Below, piece by piece: positions 7,090 through 7,708 of a stretch of DNA of 7,708 nt. Origin of the DNA: Candidatus Arcticimaribacter sp. (lineage in GTDB: Bacteria > Bacteroidota > Bacteroidia > Flavobacteriales > Flavobacteriaceae); assembly GCA_011526275.1 (NCBI GenBank), contig WTJP01000069.1, positions 1-7,708 of the forward strand. The letters are read 5' to 3'. Each line of letters opens with the position of its first letter. Within the stretch, counting starts at the first letter, position 1. Both the position numbers and the translations under genes were made by a program. Below the pieces are notes generated by a model. It saw nothing but the letters and a program-made list of their open reading frames with translations, was not told the DNA's origin and made no database searches.

Positions 7090-7116
7090 AAACCCCTGCC
7101 AATGCAGGGGTTTTTT
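7090..7116. terminator. Strong intrinsic terminator shared by convergent genes
   Basis: AAACCCCTGC (7090-7099) pairs perfectly with GCAGGGGTTT (7104-7113) around a CAAT loop, and the T-run extends through 7116. It begins 6 bases after the propeller gene's stop, so it is clearly that gene's terminator. The stop codon of the convergent SOUL gene (7115-7117) lies in the T-run, so transcripts from the minus strand pass into the same hairpin. On that strand the stem is followed by TTTCTGTTTT, a weaker but usable tail, which suggests bidirectional termination. Confidence 0.93.
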
Positions 7117-7648
7117 AATAGGCTATTTCAAGGAGTACCTCGTTACGTCGATTGTAGAATTTATAGGGAGCATCATATGACAATAACATAGGAGAACCCA
7201 CTACCTTTTTCCCGGCTGCTTTTAATGCGTTGCGGAGGGTCTGGGTATAGTTTTTAGTTTTGCTGGCATTGGCATATCCGCCAAAGCGAATGGCTGCAAA
7301 GTGACCTGCCTTGGCACGATAGACCTCAACCCCTGCTCCTCTTGGTTGGGGAGCATCTTCTTTAAAACGCGCGGGCAGAACAAATTCCATGCTTTGCCCT
7401 TGGGGAGTATTGTGCATGTACACAGGTGTGGTCATGGCAATTTTTTCATTGGCCGCATTGTTCCCCGAGATATAACGAAAGAGCGCATTGAAATTACGGT
7501 TTTCCACAGCGGCACTTTCCACCTTGACTTTCATTACCGGAGGATAATAACGGATTTCAACCGCATCGAACCGTTCGACAACTTCATACGCTTGGGTTTC
7601 ATAGCCTTGGAATGCCATACAATAAAGGGAGATTAATAAAGTGAGCAT
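7115..7648 (-). CDS. SOUL family heme-binding protein
   Basis: This 177-residue protein has a short hydrophobic N terminus (MLTLLISLYCMAFQG) that looks like a signal peptide, so it is probably periplasmic. The next part is the SOUL/p22HBP signature: YETQAYEVVERFDAVEIRYY (16-35), NFNALFRYISGNNAANEKIA (52-71) followed by MTTPV, the strand MEFVLPARF (87-95), FAAIRFGGYAN (117-127), and the closing SYDAPYKFYNRRNEVLLEI (157-175). Length and motif order fit single-domain family members. Vertebrate homologues bind heme or tetrapyrroles; in bacteria the role is not settled, and heme storage, transport or tetrapyrrole scavenging are possible. An in-frame TAA lies one codon before the ATG, which fixes the upstream limit; Met11 is the only nearby alternative and would lose the signal. 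It is monocistronic as far as can be seen, converges on the propeller gene and shares its terminator. Confidence 0.93.
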   Translation of the reverse strand: MLTLLISLYCMAFQGYETQAYEVVERFDAVEIRYYPPVMKVKVESAAVENRNFNALFRYISGNNAANEKIAMTTPVYMHNTPQGQSMEFVLPARFKEDAPQPRGAGVEVYRAKAGHFAAIRFGGYANASKTKNYTQTLRNALKAAGKKVVGSPMLLSYDAPYKFYNRRNEVLLEIAY

Positions 7649-7708
7649 TTTTTAAGGCCAAGGTAAGCAATCTTTTGCGGTGAATTTAAATGCCTTTCAC
7701 TATCAATT

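Noticed and set aside
7658..7665. TACCTTGG on the minus strand as a -7 box for the SOUL gene
   Set aside because: It matches seven of eight consensus bases but sits only 9 bases from the ATG and no -33 TTG is at the right distance, so it is too weak to annotate.
7690..7708. ATG with six open codons (MPFTIN) at the window end, possibly the start of a divergent gene
   Set aside because: Nineteen bases are too few to support a coding call; the following sequence is needed.

Overview
The window looks like an ordinary chromosomal stretch from a member of the Bacteroidota, most likely a flavobacterium. This rests on protein character (secreted M20D and M24 hydrolases, a long Asp-box beta-propeller protein, a DUF2927-like lipoprotein), on AT-rich spacers with short leaders, on near-absent Shine-Dalgarno sequences, and on -7-like boxes resembling the Bacteroidota TAnnTTTG type. 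The genus cannot be named. No RNA genes, CRISPR arrays, insertion sequences or attachment sites were seen.

Layout. Bases 1-167 hold the last 54 codons of a plus-strand NADP-dependent oxidoreductase of the medium-chain (CurA/leukotriene B4 dehydrogenase-like) type, followed by a clear intrinsic terminator at 202-239. Bases 240-403 hold a possible 43-residue single-pass membrane protein (264-395, uncertain) and an 8-bp inverted repeat at its end. From 3891 down to 404 on the minus strand runs a tightly packed three-gene operon: a secreted AbgB-like M20D amidohydrolase, a secreted M24 (Xaa-Pro aminopeptidase-like) metallopeptidase, and a probable lipoprotein of the DUF2927 type. The gene joints are a 1-nt overlap (TAATG) and zero spacing (TAAATG), so translational coupling is likely. 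Divergently, from a 70-bp spacer, runs a 1040-residue exported Asp-box/sortilin-like propeller protein (3962-7084). The spacer carries a perfect 9-bp inverted repeat whose arms look like two opposed -7 boxes. A strong terminator hairpin at 7090-7116 separates this gene from a convergent minus-strand SOUL-family heme-binding protein (7115-7648). The last 60 bases are probably an upstream region.

How the genes may work together. Three of the four central proteins have clear signal peptides and the fourth has a probable lipoprotein signal, so the divergent unit probably acts in the cell envelope. The M20D and M24 enzymes would cleave N-acyl/aminoacyl or proline-containing peptide bonds, which suggests processing of oligopeptides or amino-acid conjugates in the periplasm. 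The propeller protein could bind a peptide or protein partner, but this is inference. Nothing here clearly shows a new biological system. The most distinctive points are the symmetric divergent promoter, the degenerate zincin-like motif in the lipoprotein, and the conserved-looking but functionally unassigned propeller protein.
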